Assembly (NCBI GenBank): GCA_024408235.1
Contig: JAKSVF010000005.1
Location: 1-63,702, forward strand
Length of the DNA: 63,702 bases
Source: Bacilli bacterium
GTDB taxonomy: Bacteria > Bacillota_I > Bacilli_A > RFN20 > CAG-826
Direction: 5' to 3'
The notes beneath the pieces were generated by a model. The model did no database searches, had not been told where the DNA came from, and worked only from the letters and a program-made list of their open reading frames with translations. Shown here in pieces: positions 24,148-32,443 of the stretch (position 1 is its first letter; the number at the start of each line of letters is the position of its first letter). The translations under genes and the position numbers were made by a program.

Positions 24148-27100
24148 ATGAAAAGGAAAACACTAATTCCGCTTTTCTTGACCGGTATGGTATTGCCACT
24201 CGCTTTAGGCGCGGCTTTACAGGGTCAGGAATCAGCCAGAGCTGGTGCAGCATTCATTGGTGAGTACACACAGACCCAAAAGAATGAGTACATCAAGCAT
24301 GGTGAGGCTTTAAACAGCCAAATGGCTAATGAAGGTTTCGTTTTATTAAAGAACGACGGCTCATTACCAATGAAAAAGGGATCCAAGTTATCTGTCATCG
24401 GTAAGTCTTCAACAAACTTATCCCGTGGTGGTGCAGGATCAGGCTCAGGTTCTATCACATCAGGTGTCACCGCTTGGGACCTTCAGAAGTCTTTAACTGA
24501 AGCTGGATTCGTCATCAATGACTCTCTCACAGAATTCTACAAAGACAAAACGAAATCAGGTGATGGCCGTCACAACGGTAACACCAGCTGGAGAGGTATC
24601 TCAGAAGTTTGGGTTGGCGAAACCCCAATGTCATCATACTCAGCAGAGTTACTTGCTACTCTCGATGAGTACAACGACGCAGCAGTTCAGGTCATTACTC
24701 GTGAAGGTTCAGAAGGTTGCGACGTTAAGGCTATCGATTGCCGTGACAATAACAAAACAGACCCACAATCAGCAAAGCACGCTCTTGAATTATCAGACAA
24801 CGAGCAGGCTTTATTTGATGAAGCAAAGAAACACACAGATCACGTTATCTTCATCATCAACTCATCAAACATCTTCGAGTGCGATGCATTAATGAAGGAT
24901 CCAAAGGTCGCAGGTATCTTATGGATCGGTAACCCAGGTGACGTCGGACCAAGCGCAATTGGTAAGATCCTCTGCGGTGATGTCAACCCATCAGGTCACA
25001 CAGTTGACACATGGACACGCGACTTCACAAAGGACCCAGTCTTCCAGAACTGGTCAGACAACCAGCAGCACAATCCAGCAGTTGAGGGATCATATGATCC
25101 AACTGCAACTGGTGATAGTGGTGGCTATATCGCAAAGCCAGGATATGCTCCTATGGACACAATGCTTACTCCAGATGGTAAGCCAATGATGGGATTTGGT
25201 TCATACAAAGCTTACACAGATCACGACAACCCTCCTTATGGTGCTGACTATTCATTAACACACCAGAATCAGCAGTGGATGATCGATAACAAAGTTATGC
25301 CAGGTGGCGTTAACGGCGTTAAGCCAGCAGCTTACGTTTCATACGAAGAAGGTATCTATATGGATTACCGTTACTATGAAACAAAGTATGCTGATATGGC
25401 AAAGACAGATAAGACAGCAGCAGATGCATGGTACAACGGCAACGAAGGTGTCGTCTTCCCATTCGGCTACGGCTTATCATACACAACATTCAAACAGGAA
25501 ATCGTTAGAGTCAGCCCACACGTTGGTAACACATTAACAGCTGATGACAAAGTCATTGAAATGTCTGTTAAAGTTACAAATACAGGTAAGGTTGCAGGTA
25601 AGGACGTCGTCCAGCTCTACTGGAGAGCTCCTTATTACAAGAACGGTATCGAAAAGGCAGACCGCGTCTTATGTGCATTCGACAAGACAGCAGAACTCGC
25701 ACCTGGCGCATCAGAAGTTGTTAACTTAAAGTTCAACATCCAGGACGTTGCTAACTACGATACAAACGATTCAAACAAGAACGGCTTCAAGGGCTATGAA
25801 CTCGACGCAGGAACATATGGCGTCATGTTAGGTAAGACCGCTCACGAAGCTTATGAAGAAGTCAACTTCACAGTCGGAACAGGTGGTATCCAGTACAGAT
25901 ATGACCGTTTCACAGGCCACGAAGTCAAGAACCGCTTCACAGACAGAGGCTACCACAACACAATGCCAACAGAAGTCGACATCGAATTCACAGAATTCAG
26001 CCGTGCTGACTTCGCAGCTACATTCCCAACACATCCAACAGATGCAGACAGAAGAGTCAAAGCTGGTTCTAAGTATGAAGAATTCTTAACACACAGATTC
26101 GACATCTCCGAACTTGATGGTGACAAGAACTTCGACATCATCCCAGAAGCAGCATATAAGACAAAAGCTGATGCTGATAAGGGCGGATGGAAGCAGGAAG
26201 AAACAACTCTCCCAGCAGTCTATCGTACACAGCTCAAAGAAATGAAGGGTGTCCCTCTCGGCGATCCAAAGTGGGAATCATTCGTCAATGAATTCACATG
26301 GGCTGAAATGTTAAAAGTCCTTGAAACAAACGCAATGGCATCTCCAGCTATCAACGAAATTGGCAAGAGCAGATTCTCAGAAGGTGACGGACCACAGAAG
26401 TTCAGCATCATGTGGTGGGTCTCATCTCCAATCGTCGCTGCTACATGGAACCCAAGACTTGCACACGCTCAGGGCGAAGCAATCGGTATGGAAGCTCACA
26501 TCAACAACAAGTCTGGTTGGTGGGGCCCAGGTGTCAACACACACCGTTCTCCATTCGGCGGACGTAACTTCGAGTACTACTCAGCAGACCCATTCTTAAT
26601 GGGTAGAATGGCAGCTCAGGTTATCGAAGCAGTCTCAGACGCAGGCGTATACGTCTATCTTAAACACTTTGCTGTTAACGATCAGGAAAAGAACCGTGAA
26701 GCCGGTATCTCATTCTTAAACGAACAGACATTACGTGAAATCTACCTCAAATCATTCCAGATGGTCTTCGAAGAAGCTAGACCAATGGGTGTCATGTCTT
26801 CATACAACCGTATCGGTTTAATGGAAACAGCAGGAAGCTACCCACTCTTAACAGAAGTTATGCGTGGTGAATGGGGCTTCAAGGGATCAGTCTTATCAGA
26901 TATGACCCACTCCAACAACGCATACATCGACTTCGGATGCTACGAGAACGTCACAGAGCGTATCCTCGCAGGATGTAACGCACAGCTCGACCAGAACGGC
27001 GGCTTCGGCGGAAGAATCCAGCCAAAGTGGGATCCAGCCTTCCACGCTCCAGTCTTCGAACAGGGCGGTGTCAAGAAAGTTGCATACTCATTCTGGTACG

Positions 27101-27546
27101 CAGCAAGAAAGTGCTTCATCGAGCACATGTACATCTCAGCTAACACAGTTGCACAGAATAGAGGCATCACACAGCAGGTTGATGCACCAGATGCAACAGC
27201 AACAGTTGGCAAGTACGCATATTACGACGTTGAACAGCTTGCAACACTCAAGCTCGGAACCGAATACGGCGGCGGCGTCATCAAGAGCATCGACAGATTC
27301 ACAGTTGAGAATCGTTGGATGCCAGAAGGAGTCAAGTTCTCAGAAGGTGCTATCTACGGCTACTTCCAGGAAACTGGCTTATACAGATTCGACATCGTTG
27401 CACACGTTGTCATCGAAGTAACCAAGACAGTAGTCGAGGATGAAGTCGAGACAGAAGTTAAGGAATTAAAAGACTTAGATCTCGGTATCGCACTCGTCAT
27501 CAACGTCTTACCAGACGAAACAACACCTAACGGTCTCGCAAAGTAA
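24148..27546 (+). CDS. Secreted GH3 glycoside hydrolase with permuted domain order
   Basis: A 1132-residue exported enzyme (signal peptide 1-25). The usual GH3 C-terminal alpha/beta domain comes first (N-E-G-F-V-L-L-K-N-D-G near 62-72), then an Fn3-like domain (V-T-N-T-G-x-V-A-G-K-D-V-V-Q-L-Y near 475-490). The catalytic barrel is last, with G-P-G-V-N-T-H-R-S-P-F-G-G-R-N, K-H-F-A-V-N-D-Q-E and V-L-S-D-M-T-H, whose Asp918 is the probable nucleophile. This order is known for some beta-glucosidases of rumen bacteria. A further beta domain follows. Codon use is strongly skewed to ACA, TCA, GTC and CAG, suggesting high expression. It is followed by a lipoprotein 18 nt later. Confidence 0.88.
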   Translation: MKRKTLIPLFLTGMVLPLALGAALQGQESARAGAAFIGEYTQTQKNEYIKHGEALNSQMANEGFVLLKNDGSLPMKKGSKLSVIGKSSTNLSRGGAGSGSGSITSGVTAWDLQKSLTEAGFVINDSLTEFYKDKTKSGDGRHNGNTSWRGISEVWVGETPMSSYSAELLATLDEYNDAAVQVITREGSEGCDVKAIDCRDNNKTDPQSAKHALELSDNEQALFDEAKKHTDHVIFIINSSNIFECDALMKDPKVAGILWIGNPGDVGPSAIGKILCGDVNPSGHTVDTWTRDFTKDPVFQNWSDNQQHNPAVEGSYDPTATGDSGGYIAKPGYAPMDTMLTPDGKPMMGFGSYKAYTDHDNPPYGADYSLTHQNQQWMIDNKVMPGGVNGVKPAAYVSYEEGIYMDYRYYETKYADMAKTDKTAADAWYNGNEGVVFPFGYGLSYTTFKQEIVRVSPHVGNTLTADDKVIEMSVKVTNTGKVAGKDVVQLYWRAPYYKNGIEKADRVLCAFDKTAELAPGASEVVNLKFNIQDVANYDTNDSNKNGFKGYELDAGTYGVMLGKTAHEAYEEVNFTVGTGGIQYRYDRFTGHEVKNRFTDRGYHNTMPTEVDIEFTEFSRADFAATFPTHPTDADRRVKAGSKYEEFLTHRFDISELDGDKNFDIIPEAAYKTKADADKGGWKQEETTLPAVYRTQLKEMKGVPLGDPKWESFVNEFTWAEMLKVLETNAMASPAINEIGKSRFSEGDGPQKFSIMWWVSSPIVAATWNPRLAHAQGEAIGMEAHINNKSGWWGPGVNTHRSPFGGRNFEYYSADPFLMGRMAAQVIEAVSDAGVYVYLKHFAVNDQEKNREAGISFLNEQTLREIYLKSFQMVFEEARPMGVMSSYNRIGLMETAGSYPLLTEVMRGEWGFKGSVLSDMTHSNNAYIDFGCYENVTERILAGCNAQLDQNGGFGGRIQPKWDPAFHAPVFEQGGVKKVAYSFWYAARKCFIEHMYISANTVAQNRGITQQVDAPDATATVGKYAYYDVEQLATLKLGTEYGGGVIKSIDRFTVENRWMPEGVKFSEGAIYGYFQETGLYRFDIVAHVVIEVTKTVVEDEVETEVKELKDLDLGIALVINVLPDETTPNGLAK

Positions 27547-27564
27547 TCAGAAAGGAAAATTGTT

Positions 27565-29346
27565 ATGAAAAAGAAAGTAATAATTAATTTAATGTCCTTA
27601 GCGTTCATTGTCGGACTCGCATCTTGTAAGGGACCTAACAAATCATCATCAACTCCAGCAACATCTGAAGATCCAACAACAAGTGAAACTGTTACTTCAG
27701 AGCAGCCAGGAACATCTGAGCAGCCAGGAACATCTGAGCAGCCAGGAACTTCAGTGGCTCCAGGAACATCTGAGCAGCCAGCAACATCTGAACCTGTTGG
27801 CCACGAACACACATTTGGCGAATACTCATATGACAAGGGCACACACGTCAGAACATGTGCTTGCGGCGAAGAAGAGCGTGTTGAACACAACTTCGTAAAG
27901 CAGGATACCTGCAAGGACCCAACTTGCCAGGAAAAGGGCCTTCTCGTTGAAAAATGCTCAGACTGCGGATATGTCAAGACAGAAGTCCTCCCAAAGATCG
28001 ACCACCACTATGTAGTCGATGAGGAAAAGACAACAGAAGCTACATGTGCTACAGCTGGTAAAGCAGTCCAGAAGTGCACAATGTGCAACGAAGAGAAAGA
28101 AACTAACGTTGCTGCTCTCGGTCACGTTTGGGTCGATGATCCAACAGATCCAAGAGTTGCAGATCCAACACACTTAACAGACGGAATCAAAGTCAACAAG
28201 TGCACACGTTGTGGTGACACAGCAGAAGTCCACACAGCTCCAGTTCCACACGTTTGGGCAGAAGATGGCACAACATCAACCAACGCTGCTGGAAAGGTAA
28301 TCACAAAGTGGAGATGTGAATGTAACGCTGTCTCATACACAATGGATGCTTACGACTTCGACGCATTAACAACTGGCTCTAACGCTGCTGGTGTTGAAGG
28401 ATATACCCCAGGTACAGACGCTGGCAACGAAGGCGGTATCCGTATTGCTGGTAACGGCGAAATATCATGGAAGATGAAAGTTGGCGCAGCAGGAACATAC
28501 TACTTCTCTGCATGTGGTAACGATGCTCCTTCATCAATCTCTGGTACACAGATCCAGCAGAAGAACGCTGTTACTGTAAATGATCAGCCAACAGAATTCC
28601 TCCAGAGCGGTACATACGCAAACATCGGTCTTGTCCCAGGCAAGTTCATAGAACTCAGATTAGCTAAGTTCGAAGTTACTGAAGAAATGGCTAACACCGA
28701 AGTTAAGATCGCTATCACGCAGAAAGCATCTTCACGTTTATATTGGGGCGGTCACGTCAGACTTACTCCAGCTGCTCCAGAAGCACCTCACGTCCACGAA
28801 TTCACCTATGGCTCACCAGTCACAGCTGAAGGCGAATCAACATATTCAGTTGGTAACTGTGAGTGCGGAAAGAAAGCTGTCAAGATCAATGCATCTCAGG
28901 ATGTCAACAAAGTCATCAAAAACGATGGTGATAAACTTCCAAAAGGCGCATCAAATAAATATGACGGAACAGCTGTTGCAAAATACTCATTCACATTGAG
29001 CGAAGCAATCAGCGGACATCTTCAGTCAGTCGTTACAGTTGACAACGCAGCAAACTGGACAGAAGCTAATGGCTATTCTTACTACACAGGAAAGAACAGC
29101 GGAGGCGGAACAGAGAAGGTTCTTGCTGACGGCTCAACCAACACTGTCATGACAGTCAATAGTGCTCCAGTCACTATGCCAACAACTACCTATTATGAAA
29201 TGGGTATCAGAGGCACAACAGTTGATAAAGCCGGCGTTGCAGACTTCGGATCATTCAACTTCGGAATTGGCAAGAACGAGTTCACACTCGCTGCAACCAA
29301 CTCCTATGGTCTCCAGTACTACTCATTCGTCATCGTTCAGGACTAA
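27565..29346 (+). CDS. Lipoprotein with CxxC/GH repeats and carbohydrate-binding-like domains
   Basis: A 593-residue lipoprotein (L-A-S-C-K, Cys near 21). A Thr/Ser/Glu/Pro linker with GTSEQP repeats spans about 30-75. Then come several ~40-residue repeats of the pattern C-x-x-C-G-x-x-x-x-x...G-H, ending near 230. The C-terminal half has two beta-sandwich-like regions around W-K-M-K-V-G-A-A-G-T-Y-Y-F-S and Y-S-F-T-L-S-E, similar to carbohydrate-binding modules. The gene follows the GH3 enzyme with a GAAAGGAAA site, so it probably displays or binds the same substrate. Strong codon bias. The paralogue is at 39168. Metal binding by the Cys pairs is not proven. Confidence 0.7.
   Translation: MKKKVIINLMSLAFIVGLASCKGPNKSSSTPATSEDPTTSETVTSEQPGTSEQPGTSEQPGTSVAPGTSEQPATSEPVGHEHTFGEYSYDKGTHVRTCACGEEERVEHNFVKQDTCKDPTCQEKGLLVEKCSDCGYVKTEVLPKIDHHYVVDEEKTTEATCATAGKAVQKCTMCNEEKETNVAALGHVWVDDPTDPRVADPTHLTDGIKVNKCTRCGDTAEVHTAPVPHVWAEDGTTSTNAAGKVITKWRCECNAVSYTMDAYDFDALTTGSNAAGVEGYTPGTDAGNEGGIRIAGNGEISWKMKVGAAGTYYFSACGNDAPSSISGTQIQQKNAVTVNDQPTEFLQSGTYANIGLVPGKFIELRLAKFEVTEEMANTEVKIAITQKASSRLYWGGHVRLTPAAPEAPHVHEFTYGSPVTAEGESTYSVGNCECGKKAVKINASQDVNKVIKNDGDKLPKGASNKYDGTAVAKYSFTLSEAISGHLQSVVTVDNAANWTEANGYSYYTGKNSGGGTEKVLADGSTNTVMTVNSAPVTMPTTTYYEMGIRGTTVDKAGVADFGSFNFGIGKNEFTLAATNSYGLQYYSFVIVQD
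27697..27786 (+). repeat. 18-bp coding tandem repeat, five copies
   Basis: Five 18-bp units beginning TCTGAGCAGCCAGGAACA (one variant unit, 27751-27768) encode the S-E-Q-P-G-T linker of the lipoprotein. Copy number is likely variable between strains. Confidence 0.85.
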
Positions 29347-29375
29347 TTAATCCTCTACTGACAAACTGAAAAATT

Positions 29376-29415
29376 AGGGTCATAAACCGAAAGGTCGATG
29401 ACCCTTTTTTCTTTC
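29376..29415 (+). terminator. Rho-independent terminator
   Basis: AGGGTCAT (29376-29383) / ATGACCCT (29398-29405) followed by TTTTTTCTTTCTTT, closing the GH3-lipoprotein operon. Confidence 0.9.
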
Positions 29416-29437
29416 TTTGCTGTAGTATTAATACGCA

Positions 29438-30340
29438 ATGGAAAAATTAGTGGCACACTTCCATCTACCTGGTGCGTTCGAGTTTTATGAACTGTACCGT
29501 CTTTTCTTATCTCTTTACAAGGAACATAGAGAGTATTTTTATGAATGGTCGGATATACCATCGGTGTATGGATCTCCAACTGATTGTTTGTGGGGAGGCG
29601 GTAGGTGTGAGGACGGAACCGCTGATCCAAAAGATGTTTTAGATCTTTTAAACGAGAATGGTATATCCGCAAGACTTACTTTTAGTAATTCTTTGCTCAC
29701 TAGAGACCACTTAAGCGACAAGAAGTGTAACTCGCTATGCAAACTCTTCAACAGCCTGAAACAGCCTAAAAATGGCGTGATTGTTCATTCTCAGATATTA
29801 ATTGATCACATAAAAGAGAATTACCCCGATTTATATCTTGTTTCATCGACCACCAAAGTCATATTGGATGAAGAAGAATTGATAAAGGAACTTGATAGAG
29901 AGGATTTCTCGTACGTTGTCCCGGATTTCAGGTTCAATAAGCGTTTCGATTTCTTTGATTCATTAACCAATGCTCAAAAAGACAAAGTCGAATTACTGTG
30001 TAATGAATGCTGCTATGTTGGCTGTAGCGATAGAAAAACCTGTTATGAAAGCGTGAGTCATATCAACCTTGGCGACTCCGCTCCTGAACATTTATGTACT
30101 GCACCGGGAGGGAGTCGCGGATATCTCTTCTCTAAAGCGATGGAGAATCCTATGTTTATCAGTGTTGATGACATAAAAAACATATATCTACCTAAAGGAA
30201 TAACAAACTTTAAGATAGAGGGTAGAGGTTTAGGCAGCGCAATGGTATTGGAAATGCTTATCTATTATTTGGTAAAGCCTGAATACCAGATCCACGTTAG
30301 AGAGGCAATCTATCTCGATAATTCTCTCGATTTATTCTAA
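29438..30340 (+). CDS. Peptidase U32-like protein (radical-SAM-independent, U32 superfamily)
   Basis: A 300-residue cytosolic protein. The region L-C-N-E-C-C-Y-V-G-C-S-D-R-K-T-C-Y-E-S near 187-205 and the terminal F-K-I-E-G-R-G segment near 265 resemble U32-family proteins (YhbU/YegQ/PrtC-like), which have Cys-rich metal sites and a 'KIEGR' motif. The length is shorter than typical (about 330-410 residues) and the N-terminal half is divergent, so the assignment is tentative. TAGTAT at 29423-29428 lies 9 nt before the ATG and there is no ribosome site, suggesting a leaderless mRNA. Monocistronic, between two terminators. Confidence 0.5.
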   Translation: MEKLVAHFHLPGAFEFYELYRLFLSLYKEHREYFYEWSDIPSVYGSPTDCLWGGGRCEDGTADPKDVLDLLNENGISARLTFSNSLLTRDHLSDKKCNSLCKLFNSLKQPKNGVIVHSQILIDHIKENYPDLYLVSSTTKVILDEEELIKELDREDFSYVVPDFRFNKRFDFFDSLTNAQKDKVELLCNECCYVGCSDRKTCYESVSHINLGDSAPEHLCTAPGGSRGYLFSKAMENPMFISVDDIKNIYLPKGITNFKIEGRGLGSAMVLEMLIYYLVKPEYQIHVREAIYLDNSLDLF

Positions 30341-30344
30341 AGAA

Positions 30345-30377
30345 AACACCCTTCCTTGCGGTTGGGTGTTATTTGTT
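30345..30377. terminator. Bidirectional terminator
   Basis: AACACCC (30345-30351) / GGGTGTT (30364-30370) between convergent genes, with T-rich flanks on both strands. Confidence 0.8.
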
Positions 30378-32250
30378 AAGCTGCTACGTGTTCAAGTGTG
30401 AAGAAGTAGTTACCTGCCGTGTTATCGAGGAATGACCAGTATTCATCATCGATCCAGTAGTAGTGGCTTTCCGCATATGTAGCATAGGCTGCCACTCTCT
30501 TGTCTTTCATGATTGTTCCATTTGTTGCATCAACATATGTTGTTTCTGCAATCTTGCCTTCCCAGCAACCGCTGTCACGGCTTGAACGGAATGTGCCTGT
30601 CCATCCGACATTGAAGTAGTCGCCATCTGGGTTACCCGCTTCGTTACATGTGAGGGTGAAGTTCTTGTCACTGTCGTTCATGCCTCTAACGGTTAAGCCT
30701 GTGAAGAATCTTAAGGCATCATCTGTTAACCATTTTCTGTCGCGGAGGACCTTGAAGTTATCGTAATCTGCTGCGTTTATGATCTTTGCGCCTACGAGAT
30801 ATTCGATGTAGCTATTTGGGTTAACTAAACCAAGTTCTCTCATGAGGTTCATTCTTGCGACGATTCTTAAATGATCGATCTCGTTAGCGTAGTTGTGCTT
30901 TGTGGCATCATCTTTTTCGAGCACCGCTCCTGTTGTACCGATGACTTTATCGAGTTCGAATTCAGCGTGGAATCCACAGCTATTGCCTTTGTTTGTGTAC
31001 CAGGTGTTGAATTTTGCTCTATAGAATCCGCCTCCGAGGCATGTGTTTGTTAAGTAGCAGTAGTTATCTTTTATGTCCTTAATTGCTGCGTATTTGTTTC
31101 TGATAACATCTTCTGCTGCGACAAGCTCATTTCTGATCTCGTCTTGATTAACGTTTGCGAAGACACAAGCTTGTGCTGCTAACGCTGCATTTGTTTTTAA
31201 TGTTTGCTTGATATTGCTGAATAAGTCTGTAACGGTGTTTTTGATCTCGCCTGCGAAGTTATACATATACTCCATTCTTTCGACGTATTTATTGAGGATG
31301 CTCTTGCCAGCCTTACCGGAGATTTGTTTTGCGAAATTGATGACATCGTTACGTATTTCTAATGCTTTATCGTGATTATCTACATAGTAGTTCTTTGTGA
31401 TGTTCTCAACGATGTTGCCTGCTAAGAAGTTGCGGCAATCCTCTTTTTCTAAGCCCTCTGGAAGAACTGTGTTTGCAATTCCATCATCTAAGTCGGCATA
31501 GAAGTTATCCATGAATCCTTCAGAGACTGTGTTGTAGTTCTTTGCTAAGAATTCGGCTGAGCGAGGGAAGTCTTCAATAGAAATAGAGATTTCGTATCTG
31601 TCTTCCTTATCCAAATCCATTAAGGAATTGAGTGTCCATTTCTTGTTCTCGTCTTTGTGGACATAGAATGTGACATCTTCTTTTCCGCCAACGAAAGCCT
31701 TTAATGATTGTTCAACATAGTCTGAATAGTTTCTTTCGAAGTTTTCGATTGGTAACGCATAGTCTGTGTAGAAGGATGCGATTGCGGCTTCCTGTCCTTC
31801 AAGAAGAACTTTATCGACCATTGCCTGTGTTCTGATTTCCTCAGACATCAACTGATTGTAGTTCTCAGTGAGTGTTGCGTTGATCATGTCGAGCTTAGCG
31901 TCCATCTCATCGAGTTTGTTCATGACGTCTTTTGTTGTAGGTCCATTAGAACCAGCGAACTGACCGCCGATGTTGTTGAGAAGCCCGAAGACGCCGCTTA
32001 CGACTGCTGTAGGAGAGTCAAATCCGACTCCAGCGGCAATTGATCCGAGGTTGCCGATGATTGAGACAACGAACTGACCGCCGTTAGCATAGTTGTATTT
32101 ATCCTTGATATAGTTTTCCTCGAACACTAACTGTGTTTCTTCCTTAGAGGCACCGAACTGTTCAGCTGAAGAATCAGCTTTCTTGCCTCCACACGCTGTT
32201 AACGAGAGAAGTGTTAATGCACTTGCGAATAATAATGAATACTTTTTCAT
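30376..32250 (-). CDS. Large lipoprotein with hydrophobic hairpin and coiled coil; pore-former-like layout
   Basis: A 624-residue lipoprotein (L-T-A-C-G-G-K, Cys near 20). After the anchor comes a long Gly/Val/Ile-rich nonpolar segment (F-V-V-S-I-I-G-N-L-G-S-I-A-A-G-V-G-F ... V-F-G-L-L-N-N-I-G, about 55-95) and then a heptad-rich helix (M-N-K-L-D-E-M-D-A-K-L-D-M-I near 110-125). Long helices fill the middle; the C-terminal ~180 residues are aromatic and beta-rich. A hydrophobic stretch beside long helices recalls alpha-helical pore-forming toxins, but no family signature is certain. The start at 32250 has AAGGAGAA upstream. It is divergent from the LexA/LuxR-type regulator. Confidence 0.6.
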   Translation of the reverse strand: MKKYSLLFASALTLLSLTACGGKKADSSAEQFGASKEETQLVFEENYIKDKYNYANGGQFVVSIIGNLGSIAAGVGFDSPTAVVSGVFGLLNNIGGQFAGSNGPTTKDVMNKLDEMDAKLDMINATLTENYNQLMSEEIRTQAMVDKVLLEGQEAAIASFYTDYALPIENFERNYSDYVEQSLKAFVGGKEDVTFYVHKDENKKWTLNSLMDLDKEDRYEISISIEDFPRSAEFLAKNYNTVSEGFMDNFYADLDDGIANTVLPEGLEKEDCRNFLAGNIVENITKNYYVDNHDKALEIRNDVINFAKQISGKAGKSILNKYVERMEYMYNFAGEIKNTVTDLFSNIKQTLKTNAALAAQACVFANVNQDEIRNELVAAEDVIRNKYAAIKDIKDNYCYLTNTCLGGGFYRAKFNTWYTNKGNSCGFHAEFELDKVIGTTGAVLEKDDATKHNYANEIDHLRIVARMNLMRELGLVNPNSYIEYLVGAKIINAADYDNFKVLRDRKWLTDDALRFFTGLTVRGMNDSDKNFTLTCNEAGNPDGDYFNVGWTGTFRSSRDSGCWEGKIAETTYVDATNGTIMKDKRVAAYATYAESHYYWIDDEYWSFLDNTAGNYFFTLEHVAA

Positions 32251-32272
32251 AATTTTTCTCCTTGTCGCCTTG

Positions 32273-32355
32273 TTTGGTGACACGAATATCGTATGGTATA
32301 TATTATTTGCCGAAAACACCCATCTGGTCACCAAAATAGGTAATCATCGGGTGTT
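32273..32355 (-). promoter_or_regulatory. Leader with alternative pairings before the large lipoprotein
   Basis: Two mutually exclusive helices can be drawn: TTTGGTGAC (32273-32281) with GTCACCAAA (32327-32335), and AACACCC (32315-32321) with GGGTGTT (32349-32355). Their 3' and 5' arms interleave, as in attenuators or riboswitches. The second helix is also followed on the plus strand by a T-run. No known riboswitch class was recognised. Confidence 0.35.
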
Positions 32356-32396
32356 GTTTTTATTTTTTAAAGAGAAAATGATAAAAATATTGATTA

Positions 32397-32437
32397 TTTA
32401 TGTATTAATACATAATATATAAAAGAACAAATGTTCT
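32397..32437 (+). promoter_or_regulatory. Composite operator on promoter of LexA/LuxR-type regulator
   Basis: The 7-2-7 palindrome TATGTATTAATACATA (32399-32414) lies between a TTGATT -35 (32390-32395) and a TAATAT -10 (32413-32418). The LexA-type palindrome GAACAAATGTTC (32425-32436) covers the predicted start site. Centre spacing is 24 bp, identical to the inverted copy at 18807-18847; the spacer sequences differ. Autoregulation of the gene at 32444 is the natural reading. Confidence 0.75.
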
Positions 32438-32443
32438 GTTATT

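Noticed and set aside
24054-24263. 69-codon frame upstream of the GH3 gene
   Set aside because: It overlaps the GH3 signal peptide in another frame and the promoter; the GH3 start has a proper ribosome site and signal sequence.
24518-27421. Many long open frames on both strands inside the GH3 and lipoprotein genes
   Set aside because: They are Gln/Ser/Thr-rich shadows caused by the strong ACA/TCA/CAG codon bias of the real genes; none has a ribosome site or domain.
27360-27977. 205-codon minus-strand frame with V-P-G-C-S-D repeats
   Set aside because: It is the complement of the GTSEQP repeat and the ends of two well-supported plus-strand genes.
32315-32367. AACACCC/GGGTGTT hairpin with T-run on the plus strand read as a terminator
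   Set aside because: No plus-strand gene precedes it within this gap; it is better treated as part of the leader of the minus-strand lipoprotein, though a regulatory terminator cannot be excluded.
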